In this document: positions 45,224 through 55,676 of the stretch, one piece after another | How the letters are laid out: each line of letters starts with the position of its first letter | Numbering within the stretch: the first letter of the stretch is position 1 | Source of the DNA: Odiellus spinosus | Taxonomy: Eukaryota > Arthropoda > Arachnida > Opiliones > Phalangiidae | Assembly: GCA_963920705.1 (NCBI GenBank) | Contig: OY987227.1 | Location: 25,897,935-25,961,934, forward strand | DNA: 64,000 bases | Direction: 5' to 3' | Notes under the pieces: generated by a model | What the model was told of the DNA's origin: nothing | What the model saw: the letters and a program-made list of their open reading frames with translations, nothing else | The model's database searches: none | Position numbers and translations under genes: made by a program

Positions 45224-46861
45224 AAAGAGCTCTAGTCAGAAAACATAGCTTATGTGGTCCTAAAAACTTGTTTTAATGTAAATTAATTGAGAGCCCACCG
45301 ACCAATCGAGCTGTGGGCACGCTCTTAAAATTGTATCGCGCGTTTTTTGAATATCACAATATTAAGCCAATGCCCGAAGGTGAAATGTCTTGGCCAGAGT
45401 TCCTTCAATTAATTAAACGCCAAAATCAGAATTTTTCCACAATTCAGAGACATTTACCGAATGCTTTAATAATGAAACATACCTTAGTAAAATAATCAAT
45501 AAAATTGAATTTTCTATTCACCATCACTTGGTATATATTTTTTTGGGTCACGCATGCGTGGTTAGAAGAAGCTACGAGGATATTCAAGTCCCTATACGCG
45601 CCATTCTCCGTCTATATATAAAATCTAACGAATGAAAAGTTTGAAAGGATAAAAAAACCTTGGCAAATTTTTAAATGAGATGTCATTTTAATCCCGAGAG
45701 GCTTCTTTGAAGAAGAGAGCAAAAAATATTCTCCTTCGAGGAAAGGAAAGAGGAGGATCTTCATTATATGTAAAAAGAAAATGTAAAAAAATAAAATAGA
45801 AGCCAGCTGCGATGCCTCGCTCCCGGAAGATTGGGCGCCCAACCACTCTCTTAATTAACCTAATTTTAAAATTATATTTTTCCATCGGCCCCTTAACAAA
45901 TTACTTTGAAAATTAGATCTTATATTAAAATGGAAATAGAAATCATACATGTATGTAAAAAAATTAGATTCATATTCGCATCACTTAGGCTAAATAAATT
46001 GTTAAAACAAAATTAGTGTAAGTTATTGAGTCATTTTTAGTTTTCAGTAAATATAAAGCTATGGCGGAAGAAACACGAGTATTTTTAGAAAATCAGCTAT
46101 ACAGTACACGCCTAATTTAATATTTGATAATTAAATTGTACCTTCAAAGAAAAAGATTTATCTTCATAGTAATATAGAAATTAATTCAAGCCCCAAGGGC
46201 TTTCAATTTAGGCCTAACTTTTAAAGAAATATTGCTTCATCCTTTAAATAGATATGGAAATGGAAAAACTTGATTTTCATTCCAGTATGGGAAAAAATAA
46301 TCTGGATAAAACCATTTCTATGGACGAATTTCTTTTTTTATAAGGATTCCAGAGATATACAGTTATTCAAAAGGACTTTATGTAATGGAAAAAATACGTG
46401 GTGGATTCTTACTCAATGATAAACTACGTTAAAAAGAAAATAGTCCGTACAAAATTCTCTCGAACTCGAGGATAGGGACCGGAGGAATCAAAAAGAAAGG
46501 TTTACCGAATAAAATTCGATGGACCACTAGATACTCGCCATGGCTCCGAATATCGCGGGAAGAGAGAGATCGATCAAAAGTAATTCTAGCTTCTAGGATC
46601 CGCGAGAAAAACGCGTTTGAAGAAGAAAAAGAAGACCAAGAGGAAAAAAGTTTTGATTTGGTTCGGCATCAGATTACTATTTTTGATGTCTCTTCGCCGA
46701 ATAAGAGAACCGCCAAGAAGGCTTTTCCCTAAGAGATTATAAAAAATAAGGATAAAATGTTGGCCTAACTCCCCAGTAGTCTCGGCTCTCAATTCCTTCG
46801 ACTGGTGAAAAAATACGTTTACAAGAAACCAGTTAAATAACAGAATAAGACGTCTCTCACC
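45224..46861. other. AT-rich DNA; one possible coding relic
   Basis: Aside from the short frame at 45313-45495, listed separately, I see no gene or repeat copy. Confidence 0.4.
45313..45495 (+). CDS. Possible coding relic, 60 codons
   Basis: This open stretch starts with GTG, so it would have to be an internal exon or relic and not a complete gene. The peptide (for example EYHNIKPMPEGEMSW and PEFLQLIKRQNQNF) has a mixed, amphipathic composition unlike the low-complexity peptides of most frames here. I recognise no family and cannot place splice sites with confidence. A degraded transposon gene is one possibility. Confidence 0.12.
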   Translation: MGTLLKLYRAFFEYHNIKPMPEGEMSWPEFLQLIKRQNQNFSTIQRHLPNALIMKHTLVK

Positions 46862-47302
46862 TTAAAGGGAGGATGCAACCTAAAAACAAGTGCTTTTTTA
46901 TCGATTCCTTATTGTTTAAATAGGCCTAATCCACTATTTAAAAAATTTACAAACAAATATTAAACTAGAAATAAATTTAAAACTTACCCTGAAAATAGGC
47001 TTAGTGGGATTCATGGAGCTCCTGATTTACTCGCGTGTAAGGTCTAGCGACCAATCGCGCGCGACGTAAGTCTCCTGGAGATCTCGCGTGAACGACGGAC
47101 CTTTGCTCATTGGTCGCTAGACCTTACACGGACGCGATTCAGGATCTCCATGAGTCCCGCTAAGCCTATTTTCAGGGTAAGTTTTATATTTATTTCTAGT
47201 TTAATATTTGTATTGTAAACTTTTTATCGGTGGATTAGGCCTATTTAAACGATAAGGAATCGATAAAAAATCACTTGTAATTAGGTTGCATTCTCCCTTT
47301 AA
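46862..47302 (+). mobile_element. 440-bp TTAA hairpin element, copy 4
   Basis: TTAA-bounded, same orientation and arm structure as copies 1 and 2, with the same loop. Its right TTAA is only 24 bp before the CAGGGTTG element. Confidence 0.93.
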
Positions 47303-47325
47303 GGAGAAAAAAATATATACTAGAA

Positions 47326-47661
47326 CAGGGTTGCCACAGTTTTTTCAGATACTAATTCCCAGACTTTTCCAGGTTTTTCCCTGGCCTTTTTCCAAAGATT
47401 TTTCCTGACCGTTTCGGCTAATACTACCCAATTTTTAACCTTTTATTTTAAATATAATCGCGTTGGCCAAAACCTTTTGCGTCCATATCTTTGATCTAAT
47501 CTATACAGCTGACACAGTCAGCTTTAAATCTTTTCTGCGGATAATGATTGTAATTCCCTGGCTTCTTGAAAAATCTTTAAATTCCCTGACGTTTTTGGTT
47601 CATTTTCAAATTCCCTGCCTTTCCCTGTTTTTCCTGTTTCCCCTGACCTGTGGCAACCCTG
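47326..47661 (+). mobile_element. Complete CAGGGTTG (hAT-like) MITE
   Basis: Ends CAGGGTTGCCACAG and CCTGTGGCAACCCTG are perfect inverted repeats of about 14 bp. Subterminal regions are filled with direct repeats of TTCCCTGRC-like motifs. The middle contains CAGCTGACACAGTCAGCT. TAGAA lies immediately outside both ends (47321-47325 and 47662-47666), a possible 5-bp duplication, although hAT elements usually leave 8 bp. Length is 336 bp, non-coding. A frame at 47463-47744 is a by-product. Confidence 0.85.
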
Positions 47662-47970
47662 TAGAAGGGTTCATTCAAACCAGGAACACATGGAATATTT
47701 GGAAATATCAGGGAATTCAAATATTGTCAAAACAATTAGGGTAATATCAGAAAAAAAAAAAAAAAATCTTAAAACTTGTAAGTACAAGTATTTGATCAAT
47801 TCAATGATGGCTACATTATTTAACTTGTAGCGAGTTAGTAATTATCTTATGGTTGTTACAAAGTGAAATACGTTCCTATATATATCAAAATCGTTTAATA
47901 AAAGTAACGATAAGAAAGCATCAGTCCTGAAGTGTTCTCGCCAACAAACGACAATTTAAACACGATAGAT

Positions 47971-48159
47971 ATGAATGAAACTCATCAGAGTCAAACCCAT
48001 GCAAACCCCTTATATCTCCCAAAACCATTTCTCTTCTTGGTTCGTGAATCAGAAAAAAAATATGGGTCTGAATCACGAAAAAGCATCGTTTATCTTCTAT
48101 ATGCATACAGCCAATATCTACATATCGAAAACTTCCCTACAAATACCATCCCGAAATAA
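47971..48159 (+). CDS. Possible small ORF or exon relic
   Basis: An ATG at 47971 opens a frame of 62 codons (MNETHQSQTHANPLYLPKPF...) ending TAA at 48157-48159. A second frame overlaps it from 47975. Codon use is less biased than in surrounding DNA, but I recognise no family. It lies about 190 bp upstream of the candidate exon at 48351 and might belong to the same unit. This is weak evidence. Confidence 0.12.
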   Translation: MNETHQSQTHANPLYLPKPFLFLVRESEKKYGSESRKSIVYLLYAYSQYLHIENFPTNTIPK

Positions 48160-48232
48160 ACAAGGTGGTTATAGGTTCCAAAGTGAAGCCACACCTCGAA
48201 AAGTTACTGTTACGCCAAGCATAATCCACTCA

Positions 48233-48305
48233 TAGGTGCTAAGCCTAGTCCTAAGACTCGCGGAAAAGCGTATTTCTATCTTAGGTGCTAAGCCTAGTCC
48301 TAAGA
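48233..48305 (+). repeat. 24-bp direct repeat, 49 bp apart
   Basis: TAGGTGCTAAGCCTAGTCCT followed by AAGA occurs at 48233-48256 and 48282-48305 without change. The segment between them is unrelated. Confidence 0.9.
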
Positions 48306-48350
48306 AGTATATTTGAACTATTTTTCCTGCTGCATTCTCCCATTACGTAG

Positions 48351-48603
48351 AAATCAAATGTTTGTTACGCTGTATATTGGGGTTAAATTTATCCCTAAGC
48401 CTAATCCCGTAATTAGAGCAAAATCCCGCTATAATCCAATCCCATCGTCTCAGTCTCCAAAAACCTCTCAAATGAAATATTCTCTAGTATCCTCGCTTAA
48501 TGACGAAAATTATATGCACTACGATTACGCTGCCGACGACGCCAATTCAACGAATATAAAAGCTACACCACCCCACTTAGAGGGTGAGGCTAAAAACCTC
48601 TAG
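48351..48603 (+). CDS. Candidate terminal coding exon
   Basis: A pyrimidine-rich tract (TATTTTTCCTGCTGCATTCT then CCCATTACGTAG) ends at 48350 and would serve as a 3' splice site. The frame then stays open for 84 codons to a TAG at 48601-48603. The peptide includes FIPKPNPVIRAKSRYNPIPS and SLVSSLNDENYMHYDYAADD, a hydrophilic, tyrosine-containing tail such as is seen in cytoplasmic tails of membrane proteins. I cannot name a family. No matching upstream donor is identified, and no poly-A signal AATAAA lies just downstream. It could also be a chance open frame or a retained relic. Confidence 0.25.
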
Positions 48604-50604
48604 CAAGAAAAGAAAGAAAAAATTCTATCTAAAGCAGAGAAAAAGAATATCAGAAAAGGAAGGAACTGTGAAAATTTTCGATACTCGTCCGTGGTCGTAA
48701 GAAATCTTCTGAATCACTGTCTTGGAAAGGACCAAACTTTCATTGAAAAATATGTTTTTATATGAGAGTTTAAGTTCGTTCCAAGATTGAAATCTAGTAC
48801 TTAAACTTGAAATGGCGGCTCAATTTTTATTTTTGACAATCGTTAGTTCCACCACTTAAAGATAGGTCATGTACCTTTAAGAGGAATAAGGTTTTTGGTG
48901 ATCTAAGAAAATACTTAAAACGGAAACTTGGAGCTTTTTAATTTATTTTTGGAATCACCATGCCAAAAAACATTTAAATTAATTTCTAAAGCTGTTCCAC
49001 GCGACTTGTTACATCCTTAGAGGATATCATTTACATACGAAGGTGAGAAACGCGAAGGGATAACGCTCCCGGTAATCGGAGAATGGTATTATTAGTCTTG
49101 ATTAACCAACGTATGCAAAATAAGGTTGTATTAATTATCATAACGTTAACACTGACAAGATTTTGTGTTTGAAACAGCATCTCTTCCGTGACAATGCAAG
49201 AACCCGATAAATAATAGATTCACGAGATATTATTCTACCGAACGGAAACTATACTAAAACAGGAACAAACAACGTATCAGAGATAACCTATTTGGTTGGC
49301 CCATTCGCAAAATGCATAAAATTACAGGTTTGTAACAATAAACTTATACTAAACCAATACGTCTATTATCTTACTGTAGACGTAATATAAATGCAATTAA
49401 AGTCAGGTATGATAAGATATAATCATTAATTCATTTTTATACACATGAATACATTAAATTAGCATTTCTTGCATGCAATTCAGGGAGGTGCAGGGTATAC
49501 AATTCTAGAAATATAATGTCCAGAGGCAATTAGAATGAGAGGAACTTAAAGTTTCGCGTTCGACTTAGCAAAAGCTTGCGATTGACGGTTTGACGATCCC
49601 TGTATTAACAGTAGTAGGAATCTTAAGCCTTGGTTTGAAAAATAGTGAGAAAATACCAAGTATACGAAGTCCCTTCCATCCCTGAATATATGTACTAAAT
49701 GAATATACCTTCACGTTCCTCTCCCTCTGCCTTTCACGATACATTGTCTCAAAGAAAAATGGATATTCAAGATTTCCTGGACACTTGAAACAACGCGAAA
49801 GTGAAACCGTCATCATTTTACACTCCCCCGTCTTGTTCGAGTGTAGAAGATAGTTTTTTTCGATCTACCGGAATTTTATTTTCCAATCAATTGTTTCCGG
49901 ATTTTCAGTCTATATTTTTCTTTTTTTTTTTTTCGATATTTCATAAACTAGGATGAGTCGCGCCTTCATCCCAAAAGTTAGAAAGTTTTGAGCCCCTGAA
50001 CAGGCGCACGTACTTGGCGTCCAACTCGGGAAGAAAGCGAAAGAGAGTAGAGAGAGAGAGAGAGAGAGAGAATTCAATAATCCATTATCAATTTTTCCTT
50101 CCAACTATACGAAAGAAAACTTACAAGAAAACCTGACGGAAGAGAAGAGGGTTTTCAAAAGATAAAGATAGTTACAAAAAAGAAACGTTTATAAGTTCAT
50201 CCTTCTACTTCTCGTCCGAAAGATGGCCAACAGTTCTTTTCTTTTTATTAATAACTAAAGTTTTTTTTAAGTGTTCGGTCAATTAAGCAATATGAAAATA
50301 TATAGATTTGGAAAACGTAAAAAACTTTCGCAGACATACGTTAATACCTATCATTTCTGTCTGGTTATTTTAAACGGCAGATTTTTATTGGGAGATCGAT
50401 TTCACGAAAGATTAATTTTCGATCATTACTCATTCCGGTCTTTGCATGGAAAGATTCAAGGTATCATCACAAGTACTGAAGCTGTGAGTATATATTTACT
50501 TTAAAGTGGACGCTATCACTATATTTTTTTCGAAGGACTATGTATAATATTTTTAATGGTTTAATTTAATTAAAAACTTATATGAAAGGTCGAGCTTTAT
50601 GGAT
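48604..50604. other. Mostly single-copy DNA with GA microsatellite
   Basis: (GA)n at about 50048-50071. A fragment of repeat W lies at 48938-48985. No gene is supported; frames at 49565-49816 and 49910-50104 are low-complexity. Confidence 0.4.
48938..48985 (+). repeat. Interspersed repeat fragment W, copy 2
   Basis: GGAAACTTGGAGCTTTTTAA and GGAATCACCATGCCAAAAA match 1603-1670 in order and orientation. Confidence 0.5.
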
Positions 50605-50968
50605 TTGAAGGGAGAATGAAAGGCCAAAACAACCTATTTTTAATCGATTAAGAATGCTAAAATTATGAGAAAAACAATAATATAATTCACCAAAAATATT
50701 TCGTTATTTTATAATCAATTTCCAAAGTTCCGAAACTTGCGGATGCTAAGCCTTGGCTGCTGCCTAGCTCGGCGAACTAGCCGTATTTTTTTAATATTCC
50801 CGTCTGATCTAATCGCCAATCACGAACGTGTACGCGTATTTTTAAAATACGCGTACTCGATCGTGATTGGCGACAAGAACAGCCGCAAATATTTAAAAAA
50901 ATACAGGTCGTGCTAGCCTAGTTCACCGAGCTAGGCAGCCTAGGCTTAGCATCGGAACTTTGGAAATT
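50605..50968 (+). mobile_element. TTAA palindromic element (AAAGGCC family), right end lost
   Basis: The left end TTGAAGGGAGAATGAAAGGCC is a one-base variant of the TTAA terminus of the 52.1 kb copy. The arms (TTCCAAAGTTCCG, GGATGCTAAGCC, TAGCTCGGYGAACTAG) meet at a core with GCCAATCACGA, ACGCGTATTTT and their complements, so the element is nearly a full palindrome. The symmetry stops after CTTTGGAAATTA at 50968, and the right terminus is absent. Confidence 0.8.
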
Positions 50969-52096
50969 AAGGATTTTATTTCTTGCCTAAATTGGCATTG
51001 GATTGAATTGTTTAATTTCCTGAATTTCAAATGACTTTTGAGACCATTTGTTCACATCCCATTATTTTACAATGAAATTTCGCAAAAATTACATTCATTG
51101 ATTTGTTTCAATACCCTTAATATTCAATTTTTAATTTACATCACTTTCCAATGACCTCTTGGAGAAATTCCACCCATCTATATATCTTTAACTTTAAAAC
51201 GGAAACTGAATTTCTCTCTTTTGTAATAGCATCTTTTATAAAACGTTCAATTTTTGAAGTTGTTTGCAGTTTAAAGGGGGTGAAAGTTTCTGGAAAAGAC
51301 GCGAGAGCTACAAAATTCAAATTAGGCTTAAAATACGAGTAAAAGAGCCGAATTTATATTAAATCCGTGCCCTAAATCCCGACGCTGTCGGCTAGTAATC
51401 CTTCGTATAATAGTTGCCGGGATACGAGAGTAAAACGCTGAACCAACAATTAAAAGTCGAGAGCGATGCGGAGCGAACGCGCGAAGCATGATTATGTCCG
51501 AATTATTTGACCATTATTATTCGGGTCGTCTGTTTTGGGGAAGAAAATTGCTGCACATTGGAATGTGTTTGGGATAAGTGATCTAGCTTACAGGCTTGAG
51601 GGACGAGCTTACAAGGTTAGTTCTCATTTCACCATAATGTTTACGCGCTGTTTTGATATAAAAACATTAAACGGATTTATCTAGAACATTGCTAGTCATC
51701 AAAAAACCAAGGGTTTAAGGGAGCAAGTATAGGGTTTGGACACTTGCCATTATATTGGGATTTCAATGTTAAATGTTAATTTTTTTATAGAGAACAATCA
51801 GAGATATTAGATTTAGGCCAAAGTGTACATGATTCTGGCACGTGTGTCCGACACCTCGGGTTCAAGAGCGTCGATCATACCGTAATTCGACCCAAAACTA
51901 ATTTCCATGTTCGAATTGTACAAATTATTTTATTCACCAATGAATCAGTCTACCCAAAAATGTTGGTAGCCTACGATTATATTCATTTTTAATTAAAATT
52001 TCAGACACTATTCATGCTCAGTACACTAAATACACACTAGAGAAGACACTTTCCACAAAGGAACACCGACAAAGCTGTGTGGTTAATTATTACTAC
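50969..52096. other. AT-rich single-copy DNA
   Basis: Nothing I can support. Confidence 0.4.
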
Positions 52097-52373
52097 TTAA
52101 AGGGAGAATGAAAGGCCGAAACAACATATTTTTAATCGAATAAGAATGCTAAAATAATGAGAAAAACAATAATATTACTCACCAAAAATATTTCGTTATT
52201 TTATAATCAATTTCCAAAGTTCCGAAACTTGAAGATGCTAAGCCTTGGCTGCCTAGCTCGGCGAACTAGGCAAGCACGAGCCGTATAATTAGTTATATTA
52301 TTGTTTTTCTCATTATTTTAGCATTCTTAATCGATTAAAAATAGGTTGTTTTGGCCTTTCATTCTCCCTTTAA
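52097..52373 (+). mobile_element. TTAA palindromic element (AAAGGCC family), internally deleted
   Basis: Both TTAA-flanked ends are present (TTAAAGGGAGAATGAAAGG and its complement). The left arm matches 50605-50830 almost base for base up to GGCGAACTAG. It then jumps to the outer right arm (TAATTAGTTATATTATTG to the end), losing the core and inner right arm. Length is 277 bp. Confidence 0.88.
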
Positions 52374-54351
52374 AGCTTGTAATCTTATTAACTTCCCACA
52401 TTTAATTTCGTAACAATTTTTGTAAAAAAAAAAAAAAATCCTGATTGAATGCGAACGGGCTATGACTATTAATACAAGTTTTCGATGTAGCGGCCGGCCA
52501 CTTTGGCCATTTCCGGACTGGGTTCTCAATCCTGTATAATACCGCCGTATTGATACAAAAATCTATCAAGAGCTCGAGGGCCTCGACCGTTAGAGCCAAA
52601 GAGTTTAAGTTTATACGTGGCTGGTGGAAGCCAATTTGGAGTCGCTTAATTAAACCCAATGTCGGCTTATATAGTGAAGCCATTTTCCCAAGCTGTTCCC
52701 GAACTCCGTATACTATTCCTAACCCTATAACGGCAGCCTGCCAGAACTACGAGTCAAGCCGAGAGTAAAAGAGAGGATACTGCCGAGCTAACTGTACCCC
52801 AGGATTGAAATTATACAACCTCATTAAGGAACGAAGTTAAGGGGCAATGGATCATGAATTCCAGGGATAGGGGATGGAAGGATATAGACTAAGAGTTGTT
52901 TAATGGAAATCGGATTATTTAAAAGACACCCCTTTCTCTATTTTCTCGCTAATCGTAGCGATGGCGAAGCTAACTCATTAAAACACTTGTACATGAGAAT
53001 TATATGACACCCAAGTGACAATAAGACTAAAGCCGGATTAAAGGGGTGCAAAGGGATTCAGCGAAAATCGTGGCGCTTCAGTTTCTTCTGAACGATAATA
53101 AAACACTCCATTTTGAGGTGCCCACTATTGTTCCGGAATTAACACGTTATATAATTAAATTACTATCTAGGATTGGAAATATTTACATTGAAAAACGTCG
53201 TGAATCTTTCGGGAATTGTCCAACACAGATATATAGAAAATAGTATTTAAAAGAAAATTTTGCAATCGACCCACAGTTTAGACTACTCCTTCAATACGTC
53301 AATACGTCAATTTCCTTAGCAAAATCAATAAAGCCTCAATATACGCCTAGTTTATTTATAATAATTTCAATCATATTTCATTTACTATTTTTGTATTTTT
53401 ATGTAATTTGTATTGAATGAATTATTAATTTATTTACCCTCTATACAAAATATCAGTTTTAAATCAGGGAACCAGGTAGGACAATGTTTTAAGACTAACC
53501 ACCAATAAAAACGTTACACGTAGTTAACCATTATCTACGCGGGAAATTGGGCCTAATAGTTTAATTCTACAAACAACTGAATAATTTAGAAAAATTAAAG
53601 CTTAAGAAATTTATTGGAATGATTATGAAAGCATACTCGATTCCGTAGCTTGCTCATTTGTAAATAGAAACCAAGGAAACAAACGCAAAACCCTAACGAT
53701 CCATATTTCTCGACAATACACGCGTAAAACGCTTATTAAAATATCTGGCTCGAAGACGAGACACGCCGAGAATACGAAGAATGGTTTTAATTAAAAGTTA
53801 GACCAAACTGTTTTATTTTTCTGTCCCTTTTATATTTCCCATACCAGGTTAACAATCCCAGATAGCTGGGATTTACCGTAATGTCTACAAAGAGACAATC
53901 GACGAGCTTTACTTCTCATCAACAGCTAAAAGGATAGGCGAGATTGTAAAACAATCTTTTGGGAAATGCTAGGCCTAAAAAGACATTTAAAATACCCCCT
54001 AATATTTGAAATCTACGTAATACGAAACGTACGATTTTTAATTAAAAGTTTCGATCTAATTCTGATTTCAAATTAATAATTCTAATTAGCGTTAGTCTTT
54101 AAAACTAATAATTTGGAAAAATTTATATTCATCAATAATAAAATTTGGCCTCAGTTTTGGAACTTTATTCAAATGACCTAGTTTCTTTCCTGTAACCGAC
54201 ATTTTCTTGGGGCCATCATGATTGGGCAATCAATATTAACATAACCCGAATCTATGTGGGCAAAAGTCTATTAAATTATTACACAAAAGTAAACAGCACC
54301 GCGTGGCTTAAGGCTCAGTTTTACGTCATATCAGATCACTTAAAAATAGCA
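52374..54351. other. Mostly single-copy DNA with weak open stretches
   Basis: Apart from the frame at 52402-52683, listed separately, a 65-codon frame at 53046-53243 (GTG start) has no recognisable motif. No repeat copy is visible. Confidence 0.35.
52402..52683 (-). CDS. Possible coding stretch, 93 codons
   Basis: The frame starts with ATG at 52683 (MASLYKPTLGLIKRLQIGF...) in a GC-richer patch and runs through VEALELLIDFCINTAVLYRI before degenerating at an A-rich tract near its end. It lies close to the end of a TTAA element. I recognise no family, and a plus-strand frame overlaps it, so coding status is uncertain. Confidence 0.12.
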   Translation of the reverse strand: MASLYKPTLGLIKRLQIGFHQPRINLNSLALTVEALELLIDFCINTAVLYRIENPVRKWPKWPAATSKTCINSHSPFAFNQDFFFFLQKLLRN

Positions 54352-54402
54352 AAAAAAGTCATCACCCCTGTCTGACTCGAGTGATTTGGACTCTTCCTCG
54401 AT
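54352..54402 (+). repeat. 50-bp conserved block Y, copy 2
   Basis: TCATCACCCCTGTCTGACTC and GAGTGATTTGGACTCTTCCT then CGAT are nearly identical to 39733-39782. Here the block is not inside a recognisable TTAA element. Confidence 0.8.
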
Positions 54403-54804
54403 TTACACGGCGACTACGGCAGCTAGAGTGTCTCAAATCAGAATCTGCCGGTATATTTACCTGGACCTTCGTGATAACATTAAGCTAAAGGGTGTTGTTT
54501 ACTTTTATGGAATGAAGTGGACTTCTGGGCGTGGACTATCTTCCGCGTTAACGACAGCGAAACTTTGCTTTACTACGTTAATTTCCCCGATTCCTCTGAG
54601 AATCCAACAAACCATAAAAATATATATTCATCTAAATTAAAAACTTCAACTAACGATATGAGGATATCCCTTCAAATTAGAGTTCGTATTTCTTCCATAT
54701 ACGTTGCACACCAACAGCATTTATTATCTTCCATATATATATACTTCTATTCCCGGCTGCAACAAAAGAAATGGAGGAAACTGTCTGGACAAGTCATATC
54801 TTAA
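54386..54804 (+). pseudogene. Possible frameshifted coding relic
   Basis: Two overlapping plus-strand frames (54386-54640 and 54517-54804) read as one continuous protein-like stretch if the frame changes near 54510. The first contributes YLDLRDNIKLKGVVYFYG and the second DFWAWTIFRVNDSETLLYYV and NFPDSSENPTNHKN. The peptides have a balanced composition, unlike other frames in the window. I recognise no family. A single-base indel in a former exon or TE gene would explain it, as would chance. Confidence 0.18.
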
Positions 54805-55330
54805 AGCGGGCGGGGAAAATTTTCTCTTATATCGTTTCCCTTCATTTTTGGATCAGTAATATAAAACGTAATAAATATCGTTCCATTCCCATGATCCCCT
54901 ACACTTCCTATATTATATTCAACCTAAAATTGTACCAAAGGATAAACCACGTCCCTAAAGGAAAGGGCTGTACATGATAGGGAAGTCGAAAAGAATTTTG
55001 TTATTTAAAAAAAATTTGGTTTCGATAGTAAAAATCTCGAGGAAGGGTCTCTGAATTGTATGAAAAATTATGACTTTGGCAGAGAATTAAAAAAGCAGTC
55101 TGACCAATCAAAAGACGCCTTAACTCTGATGTAATCGAGCAGCGTCACACGCAGTACCACATCACATGTCGCGTAGACTTTAAGCTAAATGTGTGGCATC
55201 TTTTAAGTAGTCCGTTTATTGACACAATTCGGAAGAACTTCCTGAATACTTGGGATAAAACTATGTTTCGCTAGCAAAGGGGCAGGATCGTTTCAAATTG
55301 TCGTGTTGGCAAACGCGCTTTGCCTTTCAC
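54805..55330. other. AT-rich single-copy DNA
   Basis: Nothing I can support. Confidence 0.4.
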
Positions 55331-55669
55331 CAGAAGCCGATGAAACCCTCCTTTGAAGTCTACTACTCTAATGTTCCATATAGCGCTCCTCTCTGTATGG
55401 GTAAAATTCACAATTTTACGAGTTAGAAGGGGTCCTACTTCATCCCCCCTGTCTACGGAAAATTGGAAATTCTCTCTCTCCACAAACGACGACGTTTTTG
55501 GACGAACTCGAAGGCTGCTAGAGATATTCGCTCGACGAACTCCCGCTCCGAAAACATCTACCGTTAGGAGGCGTACGAATCGCGCCTTTTGAGAATAACC
55601 CATACAGAGAGGGGTAGACAAGACCCGCCCGGAGTAATAGACTTCAAAGGAGGGTTGCATCGGCTTCTG
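55331..55669 (+). mobile_element. CAGAAG-family MITE, copy 10 (subfamily B)
   Basis: Both ends are intact apart from GGGTTGCATC at the right. A perfect 7-bp duplication CTTTCAC lies at 55324-55330 and 55670-55676. The interior is subfamily B, with GAATCGCGCC in place of GGATCGCGCC. A 129-codon minus-strand frame covers the whole element and is only a by-product of its indels. Confidence 0.97.
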
Positions 55670-55676
55670 CTTTCAC

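Noticed and set aside
55271-55660. 129-codon minus-strand frame, and similar 60-119-codon frames in other CAGAAG copies
   Set aside because: They lie within the MITE and recur in both orientations. Indels between copies change the frame, so there is no conserved protein.
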